Positions 1-11,195 of a DNA stretch of 64,000 nucleotides are shown piece by piece. A model generated the notes under the pieces. That model had not been told where the DNA came from. It ran no database searches and saw only the letters and a program-made list of their open reading frames with translations. The first letter of the stretch is position 1, and each line of letters begins with the position of its first letter. The stretch spans positions 10,248,107 through 10,312,106 of the forward strand of contig CM077823.1 of assembly GCA_039720395.1 (NCBI GenBank). Direction: 5' to 3'. The translations under genes and the position numbers were made by a program. The DNA comes from Liquidambar formosana. Taxonomy: Eukaryota > Streptophyta > Magnoliopsida > Saxifragales > Altingiaceae.

Positions 1-1478
1 GCATGCTTTGCATAAATATCATGCATATGGGCATATCTAAGGTTTTGTATTTACCCTATTTGGTCATATGCATGTTACATTTCAAACCCTCACATGATTT
101 GGGGTACAATGGGTTAGTTTACATACCCCCTTTTTGTTATATTCTTGTTATTTATGAAACTCTTATACGTTTAAGGGTTTAAATAGATTGGTTTTTAAAA
201 CCTATTGGACTATTTTGTGTGGTTGGAATATTGGGGGTCATTTTTATATAAATGATTTGAAACCATTATATTGAAAATGGTTGGGAAATGATTACCATGA
301 TTTATGGAGTTACTTTATATGGTTTTCAAAGTACAAACTTATTATGTGGTTTTTGGAAAATTTATATATATTTTTCCGGTTTATGTGAGAATTATGAAAT
401 TGGTAAATGAAAAGAAAAGTGGTAATGATATGGATATAGTGATGAGGGCTACTGGAGACAGGATTACTGCGGTCCCAAAAGAACGGGACGTCTTGCCGTG
501 TCTTCCTATCCTTTAGTCCTGGGCTATGTGCCCGAATATGAGGTTACTTTCTGGTCCAAGTAGGATCATAGTGTTTTCTCATGATGGGGTTACTTTCTGG
601 ACCAAGTAGGATCCATAGTGTTTCCCCTTATTTTCCGCGCGCTAGGGCCCCGCATGACCCGAGGAGGATTTATCAGTTTGAAAGACTGATGTTAGGGATT
701 GCCAGATATGGCGGATGATGGTTACTAGCTTATAAGGCTGTGATATGATATCAAAAAATGATGGTTAATTCATTTGTAAAATGATAATTTTGATAACAAA
801 TAACTTGAGTTTTTCTTACCTCTTTAAAAAGAAAAAGGGGTGTTGGTATTTAATGATTTAACTTCTGCAGTTTATTTCATTATACCTATATCAGTTTTAT
901 TTATTGAAAAATTTATATTGCAACTAATCAATGGTTTTGCAGGGCTCTTGAAAAGTATATAAATTATGGTTTGTAAAACCTTGGGATATTTTGAGAAATG
1001 TTTTCCTACTGAGCGTATAGCTCATACCCCCACAGTTTTTTTTGCAGGTCATGTTTTCAAAATAAAGCTTGACCTGGGGTTTGGGAAGCACATTAGCATG
1101 CTTGCATTCATATAGAGGATCATTGTATTTTATTTCGGCTTTAAACCTAGGCATGTATTAATTTTAATTCATGGCCTGTAATAAATAGATAAGTAGTGGA
1201 CGCAGATGTGGATGAGACCCATGTGACTACGATACAGCTTGTAGTTTTATTTATTTTGGAATATTGTGTGGATGGTTGAAAATGATTATAAATAGGTTTT
1301 CTACAGGTTTTATGATTAGTCGATAACTTGGTATGTCTTATTTACAGACGGGACCATGCCGGATTTTCTAAAAATGTTTTCAAAAGAATTATTTTCATTA
1401 AACATCCACCAAAATTGGCTTTAAAACTGATTTTTTTTTTTACTATATAACTAACGGTCCCCATTTTGGGTCGTTACA
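1..1478 (+). mobile_element. Gypsy-type LTR, truncated by window edge
   Basis: The stretch aligns collinearly with 14704-16152, from the first bases to the shared terminus ending GGGTCGTTACA. It is the right-hand part of an LTR whose left part lies outside the window. It contains the tandem phrase built on TTACTTTCTGG and GGATCCATAGTG (about 545-620) seen in the other copies. The terminus sits inside copia-derived sequence, so this LTR inserted into an older copia element. The minus-strand 76-residue frame at 924-1154 is only LTR sequence. The TG/CA ends do not reveal element polarity; the strand given is that of the alignment. Confidence 0.8.
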
Positions 1479-2121
1479 TAGTAGGGGTACATTGTGATAG
1501 TACTATTGCGATTGGCTTGATAAACATTGATTATGTGATAATCTTACGCATTGATCCTTTGACTAGAGCTATAGCTAAAGAAAAGATGTAGAATACATCT
1601 AGAAGGATGGGACTTAAACCTGAAGAAAATTAACTCACCTATAAGGATACCCTAGCTGGGGACGAGAAATCCCAAAAACTAGGTTAAAGAACCAAACGAA
1701 TCATAGAGTGATTTGTGAGTGGACATGCACAATATAGTCTTAATAAGACCAAGAATCCATCCCTTTTATGTGTGTGTATGTCATCCTTGATAGACTCACC
1801 TATATGAATGTGGATGGAGGCCGCTTTCTATGGGTTGATTCTCTAGAACACTCATGAAAACCGAGTTTAAGCATAGGGCCATAATGTACTAGCTTATGAA
1901 GCTTTGTTAAGGACACCTTGAATATTGTGTGTGACATGGTTCTACATATCCTCAAGCAGTCTTACTTTCAAGCTTAGTCCACTTTGATTCTAATACAGTA
2001 TTGAAACACTAAGTGAAGGTTTCAAGGTATTTCCACCTTCACGATGCATGATAATCTAACTTTGCTCAAGAATTTTGTTTATAGTTTTTAGTTGTTATTT
2101 TTATTAAAATAGGTGGGGAAT
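1479..2121 (+). pseudogene. Ty1/copia polyprotein C-terminus and 3' untranslated relic
   Basis: Reading about 1530-1628 on the plus strand gives DPLTRAIAKEKM, a stop, then NTSRRMGLKPEEN and a stop. This is the familiar C-terminal signature of copia polyproteins (D-P-L-T ... MGLKP). The internal TAG shows it is dead. About 490 bp of 3' untranslated sequence follows, then a purine-rich tract (AGGTGGGGAAT, 2110-2120) of polypurine-tract type directly before TGTTGG. The rest of the polyprotein is missing, cut off by the LTR that ends at 1478. Confidence 0.7.
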
Positions 2122-2410
2122 TGTTGGCGTTTGAGTATTTTAATAAAAAGAAAACAAGTTTCTTACCTTTGGTTGTCCCACATCGGTAGAATGATGGGAA
2201 TTGGAAAGCTTGCTCCTACATATAGAGGCTTACCACAAGCTTTTCAATATAGATCCAATTCCATTCTTCTATTCTCTGTCTATATAGTACTCTAATTTCT
2301 ATGATTATATATTATTTTTCTTTAAGTAGGGTGTTGGGTGGAGGAGCTTTAGCTTCTCTAATTGTGTAGCATTAGCTTCTCTAATTGTGTAGCTCGGAGG
2401 ACTTACAACA
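2122..2410 (+). mobile_element. Copia 3' LTR, right end uncertain
   Basis: It starts TGTTGG immediately after the purine tract of the copia relic. It carries the TTGTCCCACATCGG box at about 2174 and a TATATAGAGG promoter-like motif at about 2220, both common in plant copia LTRs. The right end is unclear; ACTTACAACA at about 2401-2410 is the best candidate. The 60-residue frame at 2113-2295 is a by-product. Confidence 0.5.
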
Positions 2411-2479
2411 ATGACTAGGCTGTTGTATTATGGAGAAAACGTACTAGCAGAAGTTATTGCACGAGATTGTATCCATACT

Positions 2480-2699
2480 GGAGCGAACATGACAGGCTTT
2501 CTTTTTCCATGTGCCATCCTCTTGTTTGATGAAGAATAGAGGAAAGTAAACAACAGAGATGTCATAGACGACTGAAGAAGCCATGTCTCAAATCACTATT
2601 GGGTTAATGCTTCGATTTCCAATTGTAGCTTCTCAGACAAACGATCGAGATCAATTGCAAGCATAAATTAACCAACCATATACCTCCTCTATTTCTTGC

Positions 2700-2743
<44 letters not shown>

Positions 2744-3355
2744 TCTTCATTTTTGTTTCTTTTTCTATTGAGGTTAAAGATTGATTCCTTGTTCTTTTCT
2801 TCTTCTTTTTTTTCTTTTTGTTTTTTTGTTTAAATGCTTAATTTATTATTATTTTTCCTAACATCATATTAGACAAGACAATAAAGACATGCTCACAAAT
2901 GAAACAGATTGAAGAACAATATGATCTGATACTATTTGAAGTTTCCAACCTAAAAGCCTAAATTATTAGGTGGAAGATGTAAACAAATAAATAAAACTAT
3001 GTGAGTACTTTTCAACACATTTAGTCTAACACTTTAATCAATTTTCTTACACTTTTCCTCTATTTCTCCATTATTCACCCTCTCTCTGCACCAAATCATT
3101 CCCTTTGGCATCTTGAACTACTTACTTGAATAGTTAGTAAGTTATTTTAGAAAAATGTCATATATTTTGACAAATAAAATAATTAGTGGCCTTGGAGTTG
3201 CTTGAAACTTTAAATTTATAAAGAATGAGAGATACCAACTAAACTAGAATAATTGAAAAATTCTTTGATATCACATGATGGCTCATAGAATGAAGGGATT
3301 AGATGTAATGAAGAGAACATCAAGTGCCGCCATTAATTTATGAGGGTTTTTCCAC
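2480..3355. repeat. Duplicate of the DNA upstream of the SPARK-type kinase
   Basis: 2480-2735 matches 26895-27150 and about 2585-3355 matches about 27545-28525, in the same orientation. Shared landmarks include GATGAAGAATAGAGG / GATGAACAGAGG, AACGATCGAGATCAATTG and TTAGTAAGTTATTTTAG. In the 27 kb copy this DNA begins about 180 bp upstream of the kinase start codon. No kinase remnant lies next to this copy; copia LTR sequence is there instead. A (TA)n tract occupies about 2711-2740. Confidence 0.75.
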
Positions 3356-3943
3356 ACATCAAAAATATAATTTTTGTATCAAATAATATGTAGACAGGCT
3401 TAAACGAAAATATTAGTTGGGTGGCTAGTTTAAACAAAAATATATAGAAAGTTTATTATTTTATTTTTTTACAAAAAAAATTTATTATATAATTTCTGTA
3501 TAAAATAATATAAAAGGGTTTAGTTATAATGGCTTAGGAGGGCATAATTTTATACACAAAATTTTAATTTTTTAATGCTTCTCTACAAACTTGAACCCAA
3601 TATCATTCCCTTAGACTATCATACCATTGGAATTTCTAAGAACATGTTGATTGACTTGTATTTTGGAAAGCCCAATGTTGGATCATATACAATTCTCATA
3701 AAAACTGTGCATGTCAAATCACATTGATCACATATTGGTCGATAGCAATCTAATCCGTAAATTCACATTTTTAGTGAATAAAAAACTTCACATTTATGGA
3801 TAATGCATCTCCTAATTTTCAATCGACTTGATATTTGACAATTGTGCCATTCATTATATTTTAACTAACTTTGGTAGGTAGATTACAAAACTACTTTAAT
3901 TCAATGAGCTGAGTTCCACCATTTCAAGCCAAATTAAATATTT
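3356..3943. other. AT-rich spacer, nothing recognised
   Basis: No open frame, RNA gene or repeat boundary is recognised here, only AT-rich sequence. Confidence 0.5.
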
Positions 3944-4301
3944 GGGGAAATTGGTGAATAGTCCATTTTTTGGTAAAATATTGGCAATTAATCAAGTATG
4001 AGTTTTTCTAAGTCAATTAGTCAATGAAACTAAATTTATTTATCAATTAATCACACATTTTTTAAAAATCCCTGGTTTGCCCTTATTATTACTAAGGGCA
4101 CTTTTTTTTTTTATTTTAATAAAGGGCATCCTATGTAACTAACTTAACTTTGTAGTATTATAATTTTTAAAAACTTATAACTTACAATGTACATATCCGT
4201 TTTTAAAAAAAATTATATTTTTGGAACCTACACGTTGACATCTTCGAAAAAATATCCATATTGATTAGGTAATTATTAAAAAAATTAAAATCATAAAATT
4301 T

Positions 4302-4490
4302 TACTACTTGACACAGTTTAACGTAATATTCATAAAACTGTAAAATTTTACTACTTTCTGAAGTAGTAAAATTTTACTTCTTCAGTAGTAAATTTTACAG
4401 TAAAGTAGTGAAATTTTACTACTTTACGAAATAAATTTTACAACGAAGTAGTAAAATTTTATAACAAAGTAATAAAATTTTACTACTTCG
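4302..4490. repeat. Array of AGTAGTAAAATTTTACTACT palindromes
   Basis: At least six degenerate units of the self-complementary word AAGTAGTAAAATTTTACTAC(TT) follow each other with spacers of a few bases. Because each unit is a palindrome, neighbouring units can also pair with each other. Confidence 0.8.
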
Positions 4491-4705
4491 AGAGTTGGGG
4501 TTTGTAATAGTTTAGGATTTGGTGATGTACTTAATGATGGTATTTCTTCACTCAGGCATGTAGGTTCACAACAACTTCTTGCAAAGCTAGGATTGTTCCC
4601 TGCATATTTCCTTAGATAATTTTAAAGGTAAACTGGGGGTACTGTTTTGCTCTTGCATTTCTAATAAAGATAGAATAATAAACAAGAGAAAAAGAGAAAA
4701 AAAAA

Positions 4706-4860
4706 AAGGGGGTATCTAGTGGTAAGAGTAAGCTTCGATATTTTAATAGGCATGACATCACCATGAGGAAAACTCCCATAGCTTTGCCTGCAAAGTTCGA
4801 AACCTACTGAAACCTTCGTGGTTTTGTTTGGGCTATTTTTTAATTTTGAGGCATGATCAA
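4706..4860 (+). mobile_element. tRNA-derived SINE-like sequence
   Basis: It follows an A-rich tract. It has an A-box-like CTAGTGGTAAGAG at about 4717 and a B-box-like AAAGTTCGAAACC at about 4790, about 70 bp apart, the arrangement of plant tRNA-derived SINEs. It is nested in the MULE. No target duplication was resolved. Confidence 0.5.
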
Positions 4861-5266
4861 AACCTCATGTGACCAACTACAGTCTATAGCCTTCTATCTG
4901 CATAGAGCATAGGCCAGTGGATCTACACTCTCAAAATGAAAGATTGAAGTGGAAGGATGAAGACGTTGATAGTCCTCAGGAAATTTGGTTGAAGTAGAAA
5001 AGGGCTCAAATCAGTCAGGGTGCGGTCGCTAGAGATGGAGAAGGTAGTTGCCAGGTCGAAAAGTTGCTAGAAGTGGTCAAAGTTTGACAACAAGAGAGAG
5101 CTCATAGGTAGGCTTGGGTAGAAACAACCCCCCCCCCCCCCCCCTTCTTCAGTGAGAAGGGTATTTTTGTCAAATTAATGCCAATTGGACTAATTGAATT
5201 AATATAAAAGTTGGCTGAGTAAATGCTAAATAAGTCTCATATTAGTGACTTATGACCAAATCCCCC

Positions 5267-6989
5267 TAAATATTTTTAGGTGGACACTTATATAATGTTT
5301 TACAATATTTGAATTCTATTTATCTCAAAGTTTAAAAAAAATCAAAAATTTATTTGGGCCATGGCTCCCCTAGTCCTTATATAGTTCCACACTTACATCA
5401 ACATCAAAGTATGTATTGAGACTGTTTATTAACGTCACTGTTGGCCCCAAGGGTTCAATCCCATAGATTTTTAGGTCAACAAAGCAAAAATGTTTTGTCT
5501 TGTTACGAATGACATGTAAAGTTGTATTAAAGACATGACAAATGGATGTAAACTTCACATATGGCAACATGGAATTTTTCATCTCAAGCCATGCACCTAA
5601 TGGGAGCAAATCCAACTCATTCATAACTATGAAAATCAACAATAAAGCATTCAAGTTCATTATTTGTGAGAGTTTAGGATTTTTTTTATGTAAGGTTATT
5701 CCAATTCTTGCTCACTTAGGACTAAAGGGATAAAATTATTTGCATACACTGGGTAATGAGTAAATAGACCTATCTTGGTAACATAAAGACACAATAAGCC
5801 TTTGGACAAAAATCTCAATTCACTGGACTTACATTACAAAAACTTCATTTTAAAAACTAGGATTTCAGATGTCAAAGTTTATTCAATTGTCCGAAATAGC
5901 AAATCAAATATCCAAAAATAAAAAGACTTTTTATCACTCTGTGAAATTTTTGGATGATCCTTTCAAATGTCCAAAAGGTAGTTTTAGACATCTAACTTTA
6001 CTTTCGGATGTCCAAAACTCAAAAACCCTTTTGACTTAATTTTACTCTTTTGAAAATTCAGACATTCGAAACTACATTTCAGACGTCCAAAACTATCAGA
6101 ACTAAACATAACCACTAGTTTTTTAAATGACTATTTGAGCATTTATTGCCTACCACAATTCTTCTCCTAGCATTAAATGTTCTAGAATAGTCATATTGGA
6201 CTTAAAGGCTATTTAAATAAGGCTTAAACTCATTAATGAGCATTCATTGAACATCAAAAAAGAGTATTCATTGTTTTACTCTTCCAAGCCTTAGAAATCT
6301 CAAGTGAGCTTTTATTGCATGTGATCAATCAATTGTTGAGTGTGGTTTTGTATGTTATTGTGTAATATATTTTTTGAGTTTTTTGCACACAAAAACAATT
6401 CAAATAATATTTGTAATGAGGGGGTGAAAGGACCCTAACTTTGTAGTAATTAAAGGGTGCTTTGTGCAAGTGTTGATGAAGAATACTTGCATTGTGTGCT
6501 TGTAAAGGTTTGATTTCCACTTATAAGGAGATTGATATAGTGGATTGTAGAATTTTCAAGCAAGACTCTTGAGGCGAGGACGTAAGCGGAAAGGCCAAAT
6601 CTCATTATATCATCGTTTGCAATCTCTCTCTTGGTCTCTCTTTTAACATATCCTTGATTGCTTTGAGTTTTCATCTTAATTGTGATAATTGTTTCAAAGA
6701 ATGCATTAAAGTCTATTATTAACTAAAAACCATTTTCACCCTCCTCTGGGATTGTTCACTTTGAAAAACAGTCACTCATTTAATTATTTATTGGGAGAGA
6801 GAGAGGGGGGGGGGTGGGGACACTCAACTTAAATAGAAAGAAAAATAAAACCAATAAACCTGGACTTTCAAGATGCATAGGCTCACCATGCACTAGTTTT
6901 TCAATATATGAAAAGTTGCAATATTCAATTGTCCATTCTTTTTTTTTCTTTTTTTTTTTGGTACAAAGAATATTCAATTGACATTTTAT
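5267..6989. other. Intergenic, degenerate GGATGTCCAAAA repeats
   Basis: No gene is recognised. Between about 5860 and 6120 there are roughly eight diverged versions of a phrase like TTTCGGATGTCCAAAACT, in unequal spacing. The short frames at 5370-5660, 5542-5733, 6329-6520 and 6450-6674 overlap on both strands with no family resemblance. Confidence 0.5.
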
Positions 6990-7230
6990 CAAGGGCGGAG
7001 GGAGGGGGGATGGTAGGGGCCATGGCCCCCCATAAACCTAAACAATGTCTTCAATCCTTGTGTATTGTATGGAGCAAGATGGAGAAATATGTATATTATA
7101 ACATGTGTGGCCTCCACTTCTTCACAAATGCAGTAATAAGCTTGCATATATGCTTTGTAGTTATAGTGAATAGTGCGTGCAATTTATGAACCACGGTCCT
7201 CTTAAGAGAAAAATCCTGACTCCACCCTTG
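6990..7230. mobile_element. hAT-like MITE (241 bp)
   Basis: The termini CAAGGGCGGAG and CTCCACCCTTG are inverted repeats of the CAGGGGCGGAG type known from plant hAT elements. The flanks CATTTTAT and ATTTTTAT are an imperfect 8-bp duplication (6 of 8). No transposase is encoded. Confidence 0.65.
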
Positions 7231-7873
7231 ATTTTTATTATTGGAAGTTAATGGGGAAGAATATGACATACAGTTGAAAGGAACTCATTTGAAACTTATC
7301 CTTCTACTATTGACAATACAGTATTATTCTTGGTCCAAAAGTGGGAGCACAACTAGAATTATTTTTCTCATACTTTAATAGACATTAAAAAGATGAAGAC
7401 AACCAAACAAGAAAATAAATAAATAATGAGGACAAAGACAATGTATAGCTTATTGAACTGGAGCACCTATGTAAAAAGTCACTTTTGGTTTACATTATGA
7501 AATTATAAATTATTTTTTATTTTTTAACAAAAAGATAAAATAAATAAATAATATATCATTGACCTTGGAACTTGGATGATAACCCTCACCCGTTGGTAGG
7601 TGGGAAATAAAGGATTTTAATCATAGTCCCATGAATGGTATGTTTGTAACAATAAGATTAGAATTTGCTCAATTCCAATCAACCCGGCGTATTGTATTGA
7701 TTCTTTTGAGCAATGTATCAGAAAATGCTTACTGATTCTTTATCAACATATATTTTTTCAGACATAATGGGTACATTCCAAAATAACTGTTATCGATCAA
7801 AATTAGATCAAACTAGCTGATCTGATTGATGAACTGATGACCCAATTCTTAGTCCAATTTTGTTCTTTATAAG

Positions 7874-8040
7874 AAGGGAAATGTTAGTTAGCGCCATTTT
7901 TTTATCTTACATTTTACCTTACTATAAGAGAAGAAGGGTTAAATTTGTAAGATCTATTGACATGATTAAACCCTAAAAATTGGAACAACCCTTATTCTCT
8001 CATAGTAAGATAAAGTGTGGGACTAACTAACATTTCCCTT
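7874..8040. mobile_element. Small MITE with GGGAAATGTTAGTTAG ends
   Basis: The left end GGGAAATGTTAGTTAG at 7876 is the inverted complement of CTAACTAACATTTCCC ending at about 8038. The interior is also partly self-complementary (CTTACTATAAGAGAAGAAGG against CTCTCATAGTAAG). No clear target duplication was found. Confidence 0.65.
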
Positions 8041-9016
8041 AGGGTATATTCGTTTGATGGGAATTAGGGATGGGAGTTGCAGATTCTCAGGAATTAATAA
8101 AAAGTGGGTTATTCGTTTTACTTAAATCATGGGATTTTGATTTCCCGTGAAATCTCAATTCTCGTAATTTATGGGAGATTGAAAATCCTGTCGAAATACA
8201 CATGTATTAGAAACTCTCACACGTTATTCTCCGCAACCCAAACCCATTCTCTAAAACTTCACTCTGCATCTTCTTCTTTTCTCTTTACAAAACAGTGTGT
8301 AAAAATATTGGCAAAGCAATGTCAAATGCCGATAAGAGTTCTGGCGTGGGCACCTCTAAATTACCCTCACAAATCTTCTCTTGTTCTGCCTTGATCCTTT
8401 TGCCAATCCAAAAAAAAAAAAACAAAAAAGTATTTTTGGATCTGATTTCATTTTTTTTTTTTAAAGGTTTTTTTTTTTCCCCTTAAAAAATTCTAACTCT
8501 CAATATTGTAACTCTTGAGAGTTTCAACTCTCAAGAATTTCAAAGTTTCGAAAGTTTCGTTTCCTGCTAGACGAATAGACTCTTATAGGAATTGAGTAAA
8601 CAAATCAATCGGATTAGACGGGAAAGCACTATCCAAACAAAACATATTTCAGGTGAAACAGTGTGGTTAAGTCAATAGTTGTAACTTTATACGCAATTAC
8701 CCACTAATCCAGCCATCCTTATTAACATAATGACAACATATTTTATTCCTTCTCTTTTAGTTCATATATACTTATTAATATACTCAAATGTAGTTAAAAC
8801 AACATATATTTAATTACTTTTGTCAATACGTTGTTCGACCGATTAACCTAGTGGTCTGACCTGGACCCATTGGCCCACTTCGTTGATAGGGTCAATATCC
8901 AATCTGAGTCTAATAATTATTTCCCCCGCCCCTTTTTCTTGTCCCGTTCTGATTAATTAAGCGCAAATATTTAGGCAATGCATGTAAATTGTTGTCATAT
9001 CATTCAATTTATTTAG
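8041..9016. other. Intergenic, possible decayed element
   Basis: GGTATATTCGTTTGATGGG at about 8043 and the complement of ATCCAAACAAAACATA at about 8631 could be decayed inverted ends of a roughly 600-bp element, but the match is poor. The 96-residue frame at 8104-8394 has no recognisable family. Confidence 0.3.
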
Positions 9017-9360
9017 GGGCTAGGCTATTACCACTATATAAAATACTTTAAACCCCTTATTAAATTTATATTTTTGAAGTTTTATGAAAAATATAAAAAA
9101 AAATTTATGAAAACTAATCACATAGTAGACTTTTTGGCATTTTTCATGGAAAATGAAATAGAGATTGTAAATGGCCATAACATGTGCTTAAATAATAGAT
9201 TTTGAAAAAAATTTCTTCAACAAAGTTGTTTAGAATGATGTTTTTTAATGATCAATGCGATTAATTTTCGTAAAAACCTTTTATATTTTTCATAAAACCT
9301 TAAAAATTGTAAACTAATGGAGGGCTTTGAGTACCTTATGTCGTGGCAATAGCCTCACTC
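9017..9360. mobile_element. Mutator-type MITE, family M, copy 1
   Basis: The ends GGGCTAGGCTATTACCAC and the complement of GAGTGAGGCTATTGCCAC are terminal inverted repeats. Flanks TTTATTTAG (9008-9016) and TTTATTTAA (9361-9369) form a 9-bp duplication with one mismatch. The interior shares phrases such as TTTTTGGC, AAAATGATGTTTT-like and TTTTCATAAAACCTTAAAAA with copies at 37685, 57434 and about 38585. Confidence 0.8.
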
Positions 9361-10357
9361 TTTATTTAATTCTTTTATTTTACCTTATTATGAGACAATG
9401 TTACTTAATTTGATAGTCGGTATAATTATTGTAATTTTAAATTTATAAAGGGTAATTTGGAAAAGAAATAATTAATAGCTTTGACTTTTGAAAATAGACA
9501 AAAATTTTGGAACATCTCAAAATGATAATTATAAGCAAACAAATTGTGATAGAGAATATGATTTTAACATGCAAAATCTTAAAAAGAGATTTGTATGAAT
9601 TACTCTCCATTTCATATTAATTGTTTTCCTTTCCATTTTTTGCCGTTTCAAAATTATTATCCCAAAAAAAAAAAGGCAATAACATTTTCTTATCAATTTT
9701 CTAAAATACCCAATATCACTGGTGTTAATTGCATAATATGGACAAAATAAACTCAATTAAAGATTGTATTATATTTGAGGGCAAAATTGAAATGTTAAAG
9801 TATGAATGGGTGTATGAAAGCACTTAAAAAGGATTCATAAATAAACATGTTTCTTTCAAAGAGGAGAATCAATTTGAAATGGATGAAATATAATATTTTT
9901 GTCCGAGTACAAAAATAAATATAAAATATAAAACAAAGCATCAAAGCGAGGGAAAAAAAAAAGGAAAGAAAGAAAGAAAAAAAAAAAGAATATTATAAAA
10001 ACAGCTAGACATGACCCACAAAGACCTTTCTCCTTTATTAGATTCAAGTCTTTTTGAGATTTTGGTGCGTCAACTAGCTGGAAATATGGTCGTCTTCCCT
10101 ACAGGTTTGGCCTCTGTTTACAGTTAACAAAGAGATTTTGGGGAAGCTGATAAGCTGTGTTTTTTTCTTTTTTCCTTTTTTTTTTTTTTTGGGTGCAAGC
10201 TAGTAGTGTTAGCTAGGCGTAACTTATCTGATGCTCAATGGATCTTAATAGCTCACTGAATTTCCAACCTTGAGCATTTTTTTTTTCTTTTTATTTATTT
10301 TTGAATCTTTCCCTTTTACCAAGAAGAGAAAAAAAAAAGGTTCTACTATATATTATC

Positions 10358-10400
<43 letters not shown>
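9361..10400. other. Intergenic, poly-A rich, ends in (TA)n
   Basis: No gene is recognised. Frames here are driven by A/T homopolymers. A (TA)n tract fills about 10361-10400 and abuts the Helitron end at 10401. Confidence 0.5.
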
Positions 10401-10401
<1 letters not shown>

Positions 10402-11195
10402 TAGCTATAACATACGTGCGTTGCACGTAAACATTTTAAATGATAATAATTATATATAAAAGAAAATGCATGAAGATTTTTAAATTCTTAGCAAGGTTTT
10501 TGTTAATACATCGTATAAAAAAAAAGATGAAATTCTTGAGTTAGCTTCTGTGGCATGAATCTATAGGAGGAGTATAGTTCATAGAATTTGCAAAGCCGTG
10601 CAAGTCTTGGTTTTGATTTTTGTAAGACTAATGTACTAATAATTTGCTATTAAATCTTTCAACTATGGCGCAAATATGTTTTGATTGTAGAAAGAGACAA
10701 ATAGTGAAAGAGAGAGCCTTTTGTTTCAGCATTGAAAGTTTCACAAAACTTTCAAAGAACCTATGTATAATGAAGTTGTAAAGATAATTTTAAGCATTAT
10801 GATTTGGGAAAGATAATGAAAAAAAAAAATAGTGATCATATCAAAAGAAGTAAAGGATTGAGTGATCAAAGTGTTTTCATTTTATGCAAAGGCATGATAA
10901 AATTATTAAATTTAAAAAATTATTTTCATTATTGAAAAAAATAATTTAACTCAAAAAATTTCATGTGCAACGCACGTGTACACCAAATGATTTAACAAAC
11001 TTTATATAGAAACTATATTTAAAGTTTATAGCTTTTCATATTAAACCTCAATATGAAGAGGTAAATATGCAACTTTTGGAAAACTTTTCACCCTTTAATT
11101 CTTTCTCTAGGCAACCAGATATTCACTATCGTTGTTCATATTTTTTCTTTTCTTAGGAAACCGTCCTTTTATATAAATATAAAGAAAACTAATCC

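Larger units (their letters stand above)
3944..5266. mobile_element. Non-autonomous Mutator-like element (1.3 kb)
   Basis: The ends are GGGGAAATTGGTGAATAGTC and the complement of GGGGGATTTGGTCATAAGTC, an imperfect terminal inverted repeat. They are flanked by a perfect 9-bp direct repeat TAAATATTT at 3935-3943 and 5267-5275, the length typical of Mutator-type insertion. No transposase frame is present. Inside are a palindrome array (4302-4490), an exon-like patch bounded by CTCAG and GTAAACT near 4556-4628, a SINE-like sequence and a 17-base poly-C run at 5128-5144. Confidence 0.8.
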
